From contig NZ_BMXR01000003.1 of assembly GCF_014651855.1 (NCBI RefSeq), forward strand, positions 1 through 64,000: a stretch of DNA of 64,000 nucleotides. Reading direction: 5' to 3'. This document shows, piece after piece, positions 35,115 to 44,078 of the stretch. This stretch comes from Saccharospirillum salsuginis. GTDB lineage: Bacteria; Pseudomonadota; Gammaproteobacteria; Pseudomonadales; Natronospirillaceae. The notes under the pieces are model-generated. The model did not search any database, had not been told where the DNA came from, and saw only the letters and a list, made by a program, of their open reading frames with translations. Position numbers and translations under genes: made by a program. Positions within the stretch are counted from its first letter, which is position 1, and each line of letters begins with the position of its first letter.

Positions 35115-36323
35115 TCAGGCGTCTTTTTTCGGATCGAACAGGCTGCGGCCTTCACCGGAGGGGACGGTGTTCACCAGCGGCTTGTTGTCATCCTTGTCCT
35201 TCTGGGTTGTATCCTGGTTGTCCGCAGGCTTTTCACCGGCCTTGTCATTGGACGGCTTGGGCGGTTCGGACGGAGTTACCGGAGCCTTGGGCGCGGACGG
35301 TTTCTCCTCGGGTTTGTCCGTGCTCGGCTTTTGCTCCACCTTGGGAGCAACCGGTGTCGGCGCTTCAGCTTTGGCGGGAGAGGCCTTAGGGGCTACCGTC
35401 GCTTTTTTGGCCGCAGGCTTCTTCGCAGCCGTCGACTTTTTAGCGACTGTTTTCTTGGCGGCGGACTTCTTGGCTGCGGTTTTCTTCGGTGCCGCTTTCT
35501 TAGTGGCCGCCTTTTTGGCCGTGGTCTTCTTGGCAGCGGCCTTTTTAGCGGTGCTACCAGCAACAGCCTTGGTGGCGGTTTTCTTCGCTGTGGTCTTCTT
35601 AGCGGCCGTCTTCTTGGCTGCGGTCTTCTTCACCGCAGTCTTCTTGGTAGCCGCTTTTTTCTTGGCGGTGGTTTTCTTGGCCGCGGTGGACGGGGCCGCC
35701 GCTTTCTTGGCCGTGGATTTCTTGGCTGCGGTCTTCTTGGCGGCGGCCTTGGGCGCTTTCTTGGCCTTCTTGGCTTTTGCTTTGGCGGCTTTCTTCGCCT
35801 TGGCGGCCGCTTTCTTGGCCTTGGCTTCGGCTTTCTTCGCTTCGGCCTGGCGCACCTTGTCCAAGGCTTTATTCAACGCATCGGCGGCTTGCTTTTCATC
35901 TTTGGACGCCTGGTACGCTTCCTTGGCGGCATCGAGCTCGGTCTTCAGAGACTCGACAGCGGATTTGGCGGCGTCCAGTGTCGCCTCGGCCTTGGCTTTC
36001 TGATTCAGGGCGGCCTTGGTTCCGCTGGCCTTGGCGCGTGCGGTGGCGGCTTGTTGCTTGGTTTTTGCCGCCGCCAGGTTTTTCTTCGCCGTGGCCATGC
36101 GTTTGGTCAGTTGGTCGCGCAGTTTTTCGGCGTCTTTCAACGCCTTGTCGCGCGCTTTATCCAACTCCTGTTCCAGCTTGCCGATTTCGGTTTTCAGCAA
36201 CTCGACCGGAGACGCCATTACCTGGGCGGCAGGAGCGGTTTTTTTCGCGGCCGGACGACGCTTGGCAGCGGTCTTCCGGGTTGTGGCTTTTTTTCTTACT
36301 GCTTTCTTTTTGGCGGCGGCCAT
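35115..36323 (-). CDS. algP: AlgP-like histone H1-type protein, Lys/Ala repeats
   Basis: A 402-residue, extremely Lys/Ala-rich protein. Residues 1-35 are basic, residues 36-175 form a long coiled coil, and residues about 175-320 hold many K-K-T-A-A-K-K-type repeats. The tail is Pro/Lys-rich with acidic residues. This matches the AlgP/histone H1-like proteins, DNA-binding regulators of alginate genes in Pseudomonas. Position next to yheS and TIGR02444 supports the call. The repetitive DNA creates misleading long ORFs in the other frames. Length may vary between strains. Confidence 0.85.
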   Translation of the reverse strand: MAAAKKKAVRKKATTRKTAAKRRPAAKKTAPAAQVMASPVELLKTEIGKLEQELDKARDKALKDAEKLRDQLTKRMATAKKNLAAAKTKQQAATARAKASGTKAALNQKAKAEATLDAAKSAVESLKTELDAAKEAYQASKDEKQAADALNKALDKVRQAEAKKAEAKAKKAAAKAKKAAKAKAKKAKKAPKAAAKKTAAKKSTAKKAAAPSTAAKKTTAKKKAATKKTAVKKTAAKKTAAKKTTAKKTATKAVAGSTAKKAAAKKTTAKKAATKKAAPKKTAAKKSAAKKTVAKKSTAAKKPAAKKATVAPKASPAKAEAPTPVAPKVEQKPSTDKPEEKPSAPKAPVTPSEPPKPSNDKAGEKPADNQDTTQKDKDDNKPLVNTVPSGEGRSLFDPKKDA

Positions 36324-36465
36324 GAGTCTATCCCCTCAGTCTTTGCCTAGTGTCCTGTACTATTGTCAGGGCGTTTAAAAAATTCAAGCGATTGACGGCA
36401 ATTTGCACCGGTTTTTTGGAAAAAAATGGTCGTAGAGACCGGATTGCAATTCACCGTGACGATTG

Positions 36466-37176
36466 TCAGTCCTGATCGATCCAGTCGATCAGTTTTTGCC
36501 AGTCCGACAAATCGTTTTGACGGGCATTGTCCAGATCATGCAAGCCGAGCCCATATTCGGATGCGCGTACATAGTACTGGGTATCGCGGAAGGTGGCGAT
36601 GAAGGGAATGTTCAGGCTGTTCAGGAAGAGTTCGAGTTTGGAATACACCAGGGTGTTCTTGCGGACCCGGTTCGCGACCACGGCGACCCGTTTCGGCGTC
36701 GTACGATACGCCGGACAAAGCAGTAAATCCTTGATGAAGAAGGTGGTGGCGCGAATGTCGATCGGCGAGGGTGTGACCGGAATCAGTACGATATCGCACT
36801 CGCGCACCAGTTCATTGAGCAGGGATCCGTTCAACCCGGACGGCGTATCGATGATGACCTTGGATGTATCGGCCGGAATGTTGCGCAGATGAAAGGAGCG
36901 GGTGACCTGGGCCGTGGACTTGCGATAGGCGGCCACGCCATGAATGGACTTGCGTTCCGACTGGCGCGACTGCAACCATTGGCTGGCGGAGCCTTGCGGA
37001 TCGTAGTCGATGAGTACGGCCGTTTCATTGCGGTTCGCGAACAGGCTCGACAGATTGGTGGCAATGGTGGTTTTCCCGCTGCCACCCTTGGCGTTGGCGA
37101 TCAGGATGCGTGTAGGCTGTGGCGCCGCGATAACGCGGGTCGTGGCTTTGGATTCATCCGGTGTATAGGCTGACAT
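36466..37176 (-). CDS. ParA/MinD-type ATPase without a visible partner
   Basis: A 236-residue deviant Walker A ATPase. N-A-K-G-G-S-G-K-T-T sits near residues 29-38, D-Y-D-P-Q-G-S-A-S-Q-W near 59-69, and I-I-D-T-P-S-G near 109-115. The catalytic aspartates match ParA proteins that position cargo on the nucleoid or cell pole. No parB, parS or chemotaxis gene is adjacent, so its cargo is unknown. ATG 37176 is preferred over a GTG 15 nt upstream; both lack strong ribosome-binding sites. Confidence 0.85.
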   Translation of the reverse strand: MSAYTPDESKATTRVIAAPQPTRILIANAKGGSGKTTIATNLSSLFANRNETAVLIDYDPQGSASQWLQSRQSERKSIHGVAAYRKSTAQVTRSFHLRNIPADTSKVIIDTPSGLNGSLLNELVRECDIVLIPVTPSPIDIRATTFFIKDLLLCPAYRTTPKRVAVVANRVRKNTLVYSKLELFLNSLNIPFIATFRDTQYYVRASEYGLGLHDLDNARQNDLSDWQKLIDWIDQD

Positions 37177-37300
37177 CCGTTCTATTCCCACCCTGCGTTC
37201 AACAATATACGAACCGGAGTATAGCCGCTGATTTCAGTTTTGATTCGCGTGGTATCCATCAACCGACTGCTCAAGGTTAGATCCTCTGGTTGTGGGCGGC

Positions 37301-38263
37301 CTAGAAACGATACAGGTAGCCGTCCGATCCAATGACCCATAGTCCGTCATTACGCCAGGTCATATCAAGTACCGTGGCCGATTGATAGGTATTTTGCCAG
37401 AAGTTGCCGATCTCCCATTGGCCGGTTCGCTTCCCGGTTCGGGTGTCGTATTGCAGCAGGCGACGATGGGTGGTGCCCAGCAGGAGTCGGTTGTTGGATT
37501 CGAAGCGGGCGCTGTAGATGCGATGGTCGTCGACCGGCAGCTCGACCTGCTTGGCCTGGTTGGCGATGTCCCAGACCTCGGCCGATTCGCGGGCGGGGGC
37601 GATCAGCGCCTGGCGACCGTCGTCGCTGAGTTCGACCAGGGTAACCTGGTTGCTCATCGAGAAGGTGCGCAGGTTGTCACCGCTCTGGACGTTCCACAAC
37701 CGGGCGGTGAGGTCTTCGGAACCGGTCAGGGCGCGGGTGGCTTCGGCATCGATGGACACGCTGATGACCGGACCGCCGTGCGCGAATTCGCGCAATATGC
37801 CGCCGTTGATGGCATCGAACAGGACCGCCCGGTTACTGCTGAGACCGACCAAAGCGAAGCGTCCGTCCGCGGACAGGTCGACCGCCTGGATGCGGGCGGG
37901 CGCCGACCAGTACCAGACATTTTCACCGGTTTCGACGTCCCACAAAACCAGGGTGTGGTAGTCCGCGGTCATGGCGTATTGGCGGTTGGGGGAGAAGGCC
38001 GTGTAGAGGATTTCGGTGTAACCGTCAGGACGGTGATTCCAATCGAACTGCCGGGCCGGAGGGTCGACTTGCCAGAGGCTGCCGCCGTGATGAATGGCGC
38101 CGACGACCAAGCGATTGCCGTCGCGGCTGAGCGAGCCTTGATAGGCGCCTTTGATGGCGACTTCCCAACGTTGCTCGTAGCCTTCCACGCCACAGCCGCC
38201 GAGCACCAGGACGGACAGGGCGAGGAACCAACCCGTCACTCCGGCCGTGAACTTCGACATCAT
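37301..38263 (-). CDS. WD40-repeat lipoprotein
   Basis: A 320-residue protein with a lipoprotein signal: hydrophobic residues 10-22 and lipobox L-G-G-C with Cys24. At least five WD-like repeats follow, with S-x-D-G-R, L-W-D/N-V and A-x-V-W-D-I elements, forming a beta-propeller of probably six or seven blades. It is expected on the periplasmic face of a membrane and probably acts as a protein-interaction platform. GGGAG precedes the ATG-ATG start. It lies between parA and rsd on the same strand; no specific partner can be named. Confidence 0.83.
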   Translation of the reverse strand: MMSKFTAGVTGWFLALSVLVLGGCGVEGYEQRWEVAIKGAYQGSLSRDGNRLVVGAIHHGGSLWQVDPPARQFDWNHRPDGYTEILYTAFSPNRQYAMTADYHTLVLWDVETGENVWYWSAPARIQAVDLSADGRFALVGLSSNRAVLFDAINGGILREFAHGGPVISVSIDAEATRALTGSEDLTARLWNVQSGDNLRTFSMSNQVTLVELSDDGRQALIAPARESAEVWDIANQAKQVELPVDDHRIYSARFESNNRLLLGTTHRRLLQYDTRTGKRTGQWEIGNFWQNTYQSATVLDMTWRNDGLWVIGSDGYLYRF

Positions 38264-38315
38264 CGCTGGCTACTCCCGGTTCTGGAGGCGATGGCTCGCC
38301 CCAGGGGTGTGGCCG

Positions 38316-38780
38316 TCAGGCCACCTGTTCTCGATGTATGTTGTGCAGCCGCTCGATCAACCGGTCTTCCATTTCGAACCGTTCGGTCATGTTCTCACCC
38401 AGGCGGGACAGATCGTCGGGGAGGTCGTCGACGTGTTGGGCGGTATGTTCCTCGGTGTCGTACTTGTCGTTGAAGTCGAGAATCACCTGGGTGGTGGCTT
38501 CCAGTTTCGGATACAGCTCTTTGGCCAGATCCAGCCCGCCGTCATCGAATTCCTTGGCTTCACGCACCAGTTGCTCGTAGACCTCGAAGTGACCGGCCGA
38601 TACGTAATCCATCAACAGGCCGCAAAACAACTGCAACTGCTCGGTTTGCTGATCGGCCGCGGTCTCGGTGGAGATGTCGAAAAAAGCCACCAGTGTCTTC
38701 TGACGCTCCTCGAGCCAGCGGTCGATCATCTGGTGAGTGCCGCCCCACCGTTCCTGCGCTGTCTTGCAATTTTCCAACAT
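38316..38780 (-). CDS. rsd: Regulator of sigma D (Rsd/AlgQ)
   Basis: A 154-residue Rsd/AlgQ-family protein. The characteristic N-terminal W-G-G-T-H-Q-M-I-D-R-W-L-E-E-R-Q, L-F-C-G-L-L-M-D-Y-V-S-A-G-H-F-E-V-Y and R-L-G-E-N-M-T-E-R-F-E-M-E-D-R-L segments are present. Rsd binds region 4 of the housekeeping sigma factor and lowers its activity in stationary phase; AlgQ also influences alginate genes. It is close to the algP-like gene, as in Pseudomonas, and is divergent from the FliL-like gene. Confidence 0.92.
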   Translation of the reverse strand: MLENCKTAQERWGGTHQMIDRWLEERQKTLVAFFDISTETAADQQTEQLQLFCGLLMDYVSAGHFEVYEQLVREAKEFDDGGLDLAKELYPKLEATTQVILDFNDKYDTEEHTAQHVDDLPDDLSRLGENMTERFEMEDRLIERLHNIHREQVA

Positions 38781-38986
38781 GGCATTCCCCGTTTGTCTGT
38801 CCGTACCCGTGATTCGGTGAGCACCGCATCGCGGGGTGTCGTATTCGGACTGTTCACTATAGGCCAGCGAATTCAGCGGAACAACTGGTCATAAAGTAAA
38901 AGGCCTTGAAGGAACGTTGTGGTAACGATGCCATTCGGAGCAATCCACTCTACACTAGGGACACAGGTTATAGATCGGGATACTCC

Positions 38987-39442
38987 ATGCGATTGATCCG
39001 AATCAAACAATGGCTTCGTACCGCGCACGTTTTCGGCTTGGCGCCGCTGCTGCTGGTCGTCGGCCTGTCTGGACCGGTTCTGGCGGAGGAGGGCACAAAC
39101 GGTGAAGACGCCCCTGCGGCGGGCACCATCTATGTGCCATTGGAACCCAACTTCACCATCAACTACACCGACAACAATCGGTTGCGCTACATGACGCTGG
39201 CTCTGTCGCTGGTGGTCGAAAACAACGAGGCGGCTCTGGACATCAATGCCCATTCCGATGCGTTGCGGCATGAGATCATCATGCTGGTCAGTTCCAAGTC
39301 GGACGAGACGTTCAAGACACACGAGGGTCGTGAGCAACTGCGGCAGGAGCTGCTGGAGCGCATTCAGGCGATTCTGGATCAGGAGGTGGGAGCCCCCCTG
39401 GTGAGCGAGGTTTACATTACCGATATGGTTCTGCAGGGGTGA
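38987..39442 (+). CDS. FliL-like domain protein
   Basis: A 151-residue protein with an N-terminal hydrophobic segment that reads as a signal peptide (about residues 15-37, ending V-L-A). A periplasmic FliL-like domain begins Y-V-P-L-E-P-N-F-T-I-N-Y and ends V-Y-I-T-D-M-V-L-Q. FliL normally interacts with flagellar stators, yet no flagellar gene is near. Non-flagellar FliL homologues occur at this genomic position in other gammaproteobacteria. CGGGA precedes ATG 38987; the longer ORF start lacks support. Confidence 0.8.
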   Translation: MRLIRIKQWLRTAHVFGLAPLLLVVGLSGPVLAEEGTNGEDAPAAGTIYVPLEPNFTINYTDNNRLRYMTLALSLVVENNEAALDINAHSDALRHEIIMLVSSKSDETFKTHEGREQLRQELLERIQAILDQEVGAPLVSEVYITDMVLQG

Positions 39443-39446
39443 CGCT

Positions 39447-39472
39447 GCCGTCGGCGGCGATTGCCGACGGGC
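39447..39472. terminator. Hairpin between fliL-like gene and rmf
   Basis: GCCGTCGGC pairs with GCCGACGGGC over 8-9 bp. It lies at the convergent 3' ends and could terminate in both directions; the T-run is lacking. Confidence 0.5.
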
Positions 39473-39473
39473 A

Positions 39474-39689
39474 TCATGCGGAGAAGGAGCCCTGGGGGTT
39501 GGCGTAGCGGTCTTTTTTGCGGGCGCGCTGATGCTGTTGGTAACCGTCGTCCCAGCCTGCCTCCCAGGCGGCTACGAGCACGTCGTTTTGATAGCGGCAT
39601 TCTTCCGCGCCACGGCCGGTCAACCCTGTCATATAGCCTTGTTGGTAGGCTTTGTTCAGCGTTTCCAGCGTCCAGTGCGTGGTTTCCAT
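39474..39689 (-). CDS. rmf: Ribosome modulation factor family protein
   Basis: A 71-residue protein aligned to RMF over A-Y-Q-Q-G-Y-M-T-G-L-T-G-R and C-R-Y-Q-N, then W-E-A-G-W-D-D-G. These match the E. coli signature, helix A-H-Q-R-G-Y-Q-A-G-I-A-G-R with C-P-Y-Q and W-L-G-G-W. RMF dimerises 70S ribosomes in stationary phase. It is longer than E. coli RMF (55) by an N-terminal stretch and a basic tail. The gene is near rsd, another growth-arrest gene. Confidence 0.85.
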   Translation of the reverse strand: METTHWTLETLNKAYQQGYMTGLTGRGAEECRYQNDVLVAAWEAGWDDGYQQHQRARKKDRYANPQGSFSA

Positions 39690-39856
39690 CCTGGTCTCAA
39701 CTCCGTCGACTTACTGGCTGAATCATATCCGATTGGCATACCAATGCAGACAACTTGATCACATTTCCAGCGTTCCAAATCTCAAAAGCTGAACCAGTTC
39801 ACATTTTTATGTCGTCAGTGTAATCGTCTGTAAGCCATTGTCGGATTCACGACAAA

Positions 39857-41407
39857 TTACTGGCGGATGTATTGCGCCAGAAAAGTGTCAAAATCCCCGC
39901 TCGACGCTTCTTCCATGCGGCGTTGTTCGACCTGGCTGTCCGCCGCGGCCCGGGTCAGCGTCTCGAACACCGCCGCATCGTTATCGACCGCCATCATGCG
40001 CTCGCGGTGCTCCTCGGCCAATTGCAGCGCCGTTTGCCGGAAAGACCCCACGTCCTGAATACGCGCCAGGAAGCGAGCCGAAGGCGTGAGGCTGGCATCC
40101 TCGATCTTCGCGCGCTGGTGTTGTACGGCCCGGCTGTAACGGTCGTGTCCGTTGAACCCGTCCAGTTCCTCGGCCAGCGCCGCCATCGAGTCCAGCACCC
40201 GCTGGCCCTGATCGCGCAGTCCGACGGCTTCGCCCTTCACCGACAGCGTCAAAGCCGGGTCGCGCCCATTGGCGGCGACGCGCTGGTTGTTTTCGCGCAG
40301 TTGGAAACATTCGTCCCGGGGGATCATGTCGTTGTCCTGAACCAGACACCAGAACAGGAAGAGGTCGACGAAATGCATCCGTTCCTCGTCGATGCCGAAA
40401 GGCTCGAAGGGGTCGACATCCAGGCAGCGCACCTCGATGTATTCCACGCCGCGCTCGTTCAGGGCATGCACCGGCTTTTCACCGGTCCGGGTGACCCGCT
40501 TCGGCCGCAGGTCGCTGTAGTACTCGTTTTCGATCTGCAGCATGTTGGTGCTGAGCTGGCGATACTCGTCGCCCACCTTGACGCCGATTTTCTCGTAGGC
40601 CGGGTAGGGCGTGTGAATGGCCTCGGTCAGGGTTTCCGTGTACGTCCGCAGGTTGTTGAAACAGACGTAGAGGTTGTCCTGGGCGTTGTTGGAATAGCCC
40701 ATATCGCTCATGCGCAACGTCGTGGCATACCGCTGGAACACGGTGTCGTCCGAGAGCTTTTCCAGATCGAAATGGTCATGCTGCAGAAAGCTCGAGTCCG
40801 CCGCCGGCGAGGCGCCGAACAGATACAGCAGCAACCAGGAATGACGCCGGAAGCCGCGGATCAGTGAAAAGTATTCCTGGTTGATGAAGGCCTGAAGGTC
40901 TCCATTCCAACCGACCCGGGCGGCCCAGTCGGCCCAGAAGGCATCGGGCATCGACCAGTTGTAGTGTACACCGGCGATGGTCTGCATCACCCGGCCGTAG
41001 CGGTACCACAGGCCGTTGCGATACACGGTTTTCAGGCGACCGATATGACTGCTGCCGTATTGGGCGATCGGGATGCGCTCTTCTTCGGGCAGGGCCGAGG
41101 GCATACTCGCCGGCCACAACCATTCCCCGGGGATATGGTTGTAGGTGTAACGATGCAATTGGCCCAGCTCGGTCAGCGCCTGTTCGGGGCTGGCGTGCAC
41201 CGCCGTAATGAATTCAAGCAGCGCCTCGGAGTAATCCGTGGTGATCGAATCGTGGGTCAGGGCCGATCCCAGGCCGGCGGGGTGCGGTGTCTGGGCGATC
41301 CAGCCGTCGCGGTCCACTCGCAGGGTTTCGCGTTCAATACCGCGATTGAACTGCAGCCATTGGGGGTTCAGGTCGGCCAGTTGGCCCAGGCGGGTCAGGG
41401 TCGGCAA
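39857..41407 (-). CDS. gshA: Glutamate-cysteine ligase
   Basis: A 516-residue gammaproteobacterial GshA that makes gamma-glutamylcysteine, the first step of glutathione synthesis. The start F-N-R-G-I-E-R-E-T-L-R-V, then Y-G-S-S-H-I-G and E-N-E-Y-Y-S-D-L-R-P-K-R are typical active-site regions. Length agrees with E. coli (518). It is monocistronic; tex lies 84 nt upstream on the same strand. The ATG at 41407 starts at the family N-terminus. Confidence 0.95.
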   Translation of the reverse strand: MPTLTRLGQLADLNPQWLQFNRGIERETLRVDRDGWIAQTPHPAGLGSALTHDSITTDYSEALLEFITAVHASPEQALTELGQLHRYTYNHIPGEWLWPASMPSALPEEERIPIAQYGSSHIGRLKTVYRNGLWYRYGRVMQTIAGVHYNWSMPDAFWADWAARVGWNGDLQAFINQEYFSLIRGFRRHSWLLLYLFGASPAADSSFLQHDHFDLEKLSDDTVFQRYATTLRMSDMGYSNNAQDNLYVCFNNLRTYTETLTEAIHTPYPAYEKIGVKVGDEYRQLSTNMLQIENEYYSDLRPKRVTRTGEKPVHALNERGVEYIEVRCLDVDPFEPFGIDEERMHFVDLFLFWCLVQDNDMIPRDECFQLRENNQRVAANGRDPALTLSVKGEAVGLRDQGQRVLDSMAALAEELDGFNGHDRYSRAVQHQRAKIEDASLTPSARFLARIQDVGSFRQTALQLAEEHRERMMAVDNDAAVFETLTRAAADSQVEQRRMEEASSGDFDTFLAQYIRQ

Positions 41408-41491
41408 GGGGACTTCCTCATTTCAGACTGGATGCCGTTCTGGGGGCGGTCGGAAGAACTTCAAGCGACCGCCCTCCAAGAGGGTAGCTTA

Positions 41492-43822
41492 TCAGAGCCG
41501 GCCGCCCTTTTTCTTCATCGCCTCTTTCATCAAAGCGGCCATGGCGGTCGGTTCTTCGGCCTTTGAAGGACGCGAACCGCGCGAACGGCCGTTACCGCCG
41601 CGTCCAGCCCCGGTTTTTCCTTCAACCTTGCCACCGGCTTTGCTGTCGGCGCCGGCTTCGTCGTCGAGCCGCATGGACAGGGAGATGCGTTTACGCGGTA
41701 CGTCCACGTCCATCACCTTCACCTTGACGATGTCGCCGGCCTTGATCACCTTGGACGGATCGTCGATGTACTGGTGGCTCATCGCGGAGATGTGCACCAG
41801 GCCGTCCTGGTGAACGCCGACGTCGACGAAAGCGCCGAAATGGGTGACGTTCGTGGCCACCCCTTCGAGAATCATGTTCGGACGCAGGTCGGTGAGTTTC
41901 TCGACACCCTCCTGAAATTCGGCGGTCTTGAATTCGGGACGCGGATCCCGACCCGGCTTTTCCAGTTCCCGCAGGATGTCCGTGACCGTCGGCAGACCGA
42001 ACTGATCGTCGGTGTAGTCTTCCGGTTTCAGACCGCGCAGATAGCGGCTGTCGCCAACCAGGTCGTTCACGGCCCGGCCGGAGGTCGCCACGATGCGCTC
42101 GACCACCGAATAGGATTCCGGGTGCACGGCGGAAGCGTCGAGCGGGTTTTCGCCGCCGACCACCTTGAGGAAGCCCGCTGCCTGCTCGAACGCTTTCGGG
42201 CCGAGCCGGGAGACGTCCTTCAACTGCTTGCGGTTGCGGAAGGCGCCGTTGGCGTCGCGGAAGGACACAATGTTGCCGGCGATGGTCTGATTCAGGCCGG
42301 ACACCCGGGTCAGCAGCGGTGCCGAGGCGGTGTTCAGGTCGACACCGACGCTGTTCACACAGTCCTCGACCACGGCGTCCAGCTGACGCGCCAGCGCGAC
42401 CTGGGACACGTCGTGCTGGTACTGGCCGACGCCAATGGATTTGGGGTCGATCTTCACCAGTTCCGCCAGCGGATCCTGGAGGCGACGGGCGATGGAAATC
42501 GCCCCGCGAATGGTGACGTCCAGATCGGGGAATTCCCGGGCGGCGAACTCGGAGGCCGAATACACCGACGCACCGGACTCGTTGACCATGACCGACTGGG
42601 CCTTGATCTCCGGATGAGCCTTGAGCACGTCTTTGACAAAACGCTCGGTCTCCCGGCTGGCGGTGCCGTTGCCGATGGCGATCAATTCGACATTGTGCTT
42701 GGCGCACAGCGCGACGAGCACCTGCTCGGCTTCCTTGATTTTGTTCTGCGGCGGCGTCGGGAAGATGGCGCCGTGGTCGACCACCTTGCCGGTCTCGTCG
42801 ACCACGGCGACCTTGACGCCGGTGCGCAGCCCCGGGTCCAGGCCGATGGTGGCCTTGGGACCTGCCGGCGCCGCCAGCAACAGGTCTTTCAGATTTTTGG
42901 CGAAGACATCGATGGCCGCCTGCTCCGCCGCCTCGCGCACCCGGTTGAACAGGTCGGTTTCGATGTGGGTGAGCAGCTTGACGCGCCAGGTCCAGCGAAC
43001 GACTTCGGACAGCCAGCGATCGGCCGCCCGGTTCTGGTCTTCGAGCCCGAAATGTTCGGCCACCAGCACTTCGCCCTGGCTGCCCCCGCGCGGCTCCTCG
43101 CCGGGCAGCACCAGCGACAGTTGCAGCACGCCCTCGTTGCGGCCACGGAACATGGCCAGCGCCCGGTGACTGGGGACTTTCCTGATCGGCTCGTTGTGTT
43201 CGAAATAGTCGCGGAACTTGGCGCCTTCCTCTTCCTTGCCGTCGACCAGACGCGCCTGCATCTCGCCGTGTTGCCAGAGGTATTCGCGCAGCTTGCCGAT
43301 CAGGCCGGCGTCCTCGGCGAAACGTTCCATCAGGATGGCGCGGGCGCCGTCCAGGGCGGCCTTGGTGTCCGCGATATTCTGGTCCGGGTTCAGATACTGT
43401 TCCGCCTGCTGTTCCGGATTCAGCGTCGGGTCCGCCAGCAGGGCGTCGGCCAGCGGCTCCAGACCGGCCTCGATGGCGATCTGGCCCTTGGTGCGCCGCT
43501 TGGGCTTGTACGGCAGATAGAGGTCTTCGAGTTCGGTCTTGGTGTCCGCCGTGCCGATGGCCTTGGCCAGTTCGTCGGTGAGTTTGCCTTGCTCGTCGAT
43601 GCTGGCCAGGATGGTCGCGCGCCGGTCTTCCAGTTCGCGCAGATACCGCAGCCGGTCTTCCAGGGTGCGCAGCTGGGTGTCATCGAGCCCGCCCGTCACC
43701 TCTTTCCGGTAACGGCTGATGAAGGGGACGGTGGCGCCTTCGTCCAACAGGGCCACGGCGGCGGTCACCTGGGCGGCGCCCACGTTCAGTTCCTGGGCAA
43801 TACGGTGTTCGATGCTGCTCAT
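41492..43822 (-). CDS. tex: Tex family RNA-binding transcription accessory protein
   Basis: A 776-residue Tex protein. Residues 1-200 form the N-terminal helical domain ([10 protein letters not shown], typical), followed by a YqgF-like nuclease-fold domain around 325-455, helix-hairpin-helix motifs around 490-640 and an S1 domain near 645-715. The tail is Gly/Arg/Lys-rich. Tex binds RNA and RNA polymerase and affects expression of toxin and other genes. ATG 43822 was chosen because it begins the conserved start M-S-S-I-E-H-R-I; the longer ORF adds 14 unsupported residues. Confidence 0.94.
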   Translation of the reverse strand: MSSIEHRIAQELNVGAAQVTAAVALLDEGATVPFISRYRKEVTGGLDDTQLRTLEDRLRYLRELEDRRATILASIDEQGKLTDELAKAIGTADTKTELEDLYLPYKPKRRTKGQIAIEAGLEPLADALLADPTLNPEQQAEQYLNPDQNIADTKAALDGARAILMERFAEDAGLIGKLREYLWQHGEMQARLVDGKEEEGAKFRDYFEHNEPIRKVPSHRALAMFRGRNEGVLQLSLVLPGEEPRGGSQGEVLVAEHFGLEDQNRAADRWLSEVVRWTWRVKLLTHIETDLFNRVREAAEQAAIDVFAKNLKDLLLAAPAGPKATIGLDPGLRTGVKVAVVDETGKVVDHGAIFPTPPQNKIKEAEQVLVALCAKHNVELIAIGNGTASRETERFVKDVLKAHPEIKAQSVMVNESGASVYSASEFAAREFPDLDVTIRGAISIARRLQDPLAELVKIDPKSIGVGQYQHDVSQVALARQLDAVVEDCVNSVGVDLNTASAPLLTRVSGLNQTIAGNIVSFRDANGAFRNRKQLKDVSRLGPKAFEQAAGFLKVVGGENPLDASAVHPESYSVVERIVATSGRAVNDLVGDSRYLRGLKPEDYTDDQFGLPTVTDILRELEKPGRDPRPEFKTAEFQEGVEKLTDLRPNMILEGVATNVTHFGAFVDVGVHQDGLVHISAMSHQYIDDPSKVIKAGDIVKVKVMDVDVPRKRISLSMRLDDEAGADSKAGGKVEGKTGAGRGGNGRSRGSRPSKAEEPTAMAALMKEAMKKKGGRL

Positions 43823-44078
43823 AGAAAAACGGACTCGATGCTGGCTGAAAGAAAGGCGCATCATTAGCCAAAGCGGGGCCTATTTCAAGGCCTGAAGTGT
43901 TGACCTAAACCCTTGATTTGACGCAAAAACCGGACATTGGTCACACTGTGCGTCGCGAACGGGCAAGGCGGCTGTCGAGCCGGATCGCGTATTGATATTC
44001 TCCACGATTCACCCTTCCGACCCGCCGTATCCGTCGGACTGCACTATACTCACTAGCGTCAAGCGTCCGGGGGCCTTC

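Noticed and set aside
35005..36350. Long hydrophobic FLAAVFLA-type and Gly/Leu-rich ORFs on the plus strand
   Set aside because: They are complements of the Lys/Ala repeats of the algP-like gene, not membrane proteins.
41774..43867. 697-codon ORF opposite tex
   Set aside because: Antisense to a full-length Tex with all its domains; it shows no domain of its own.
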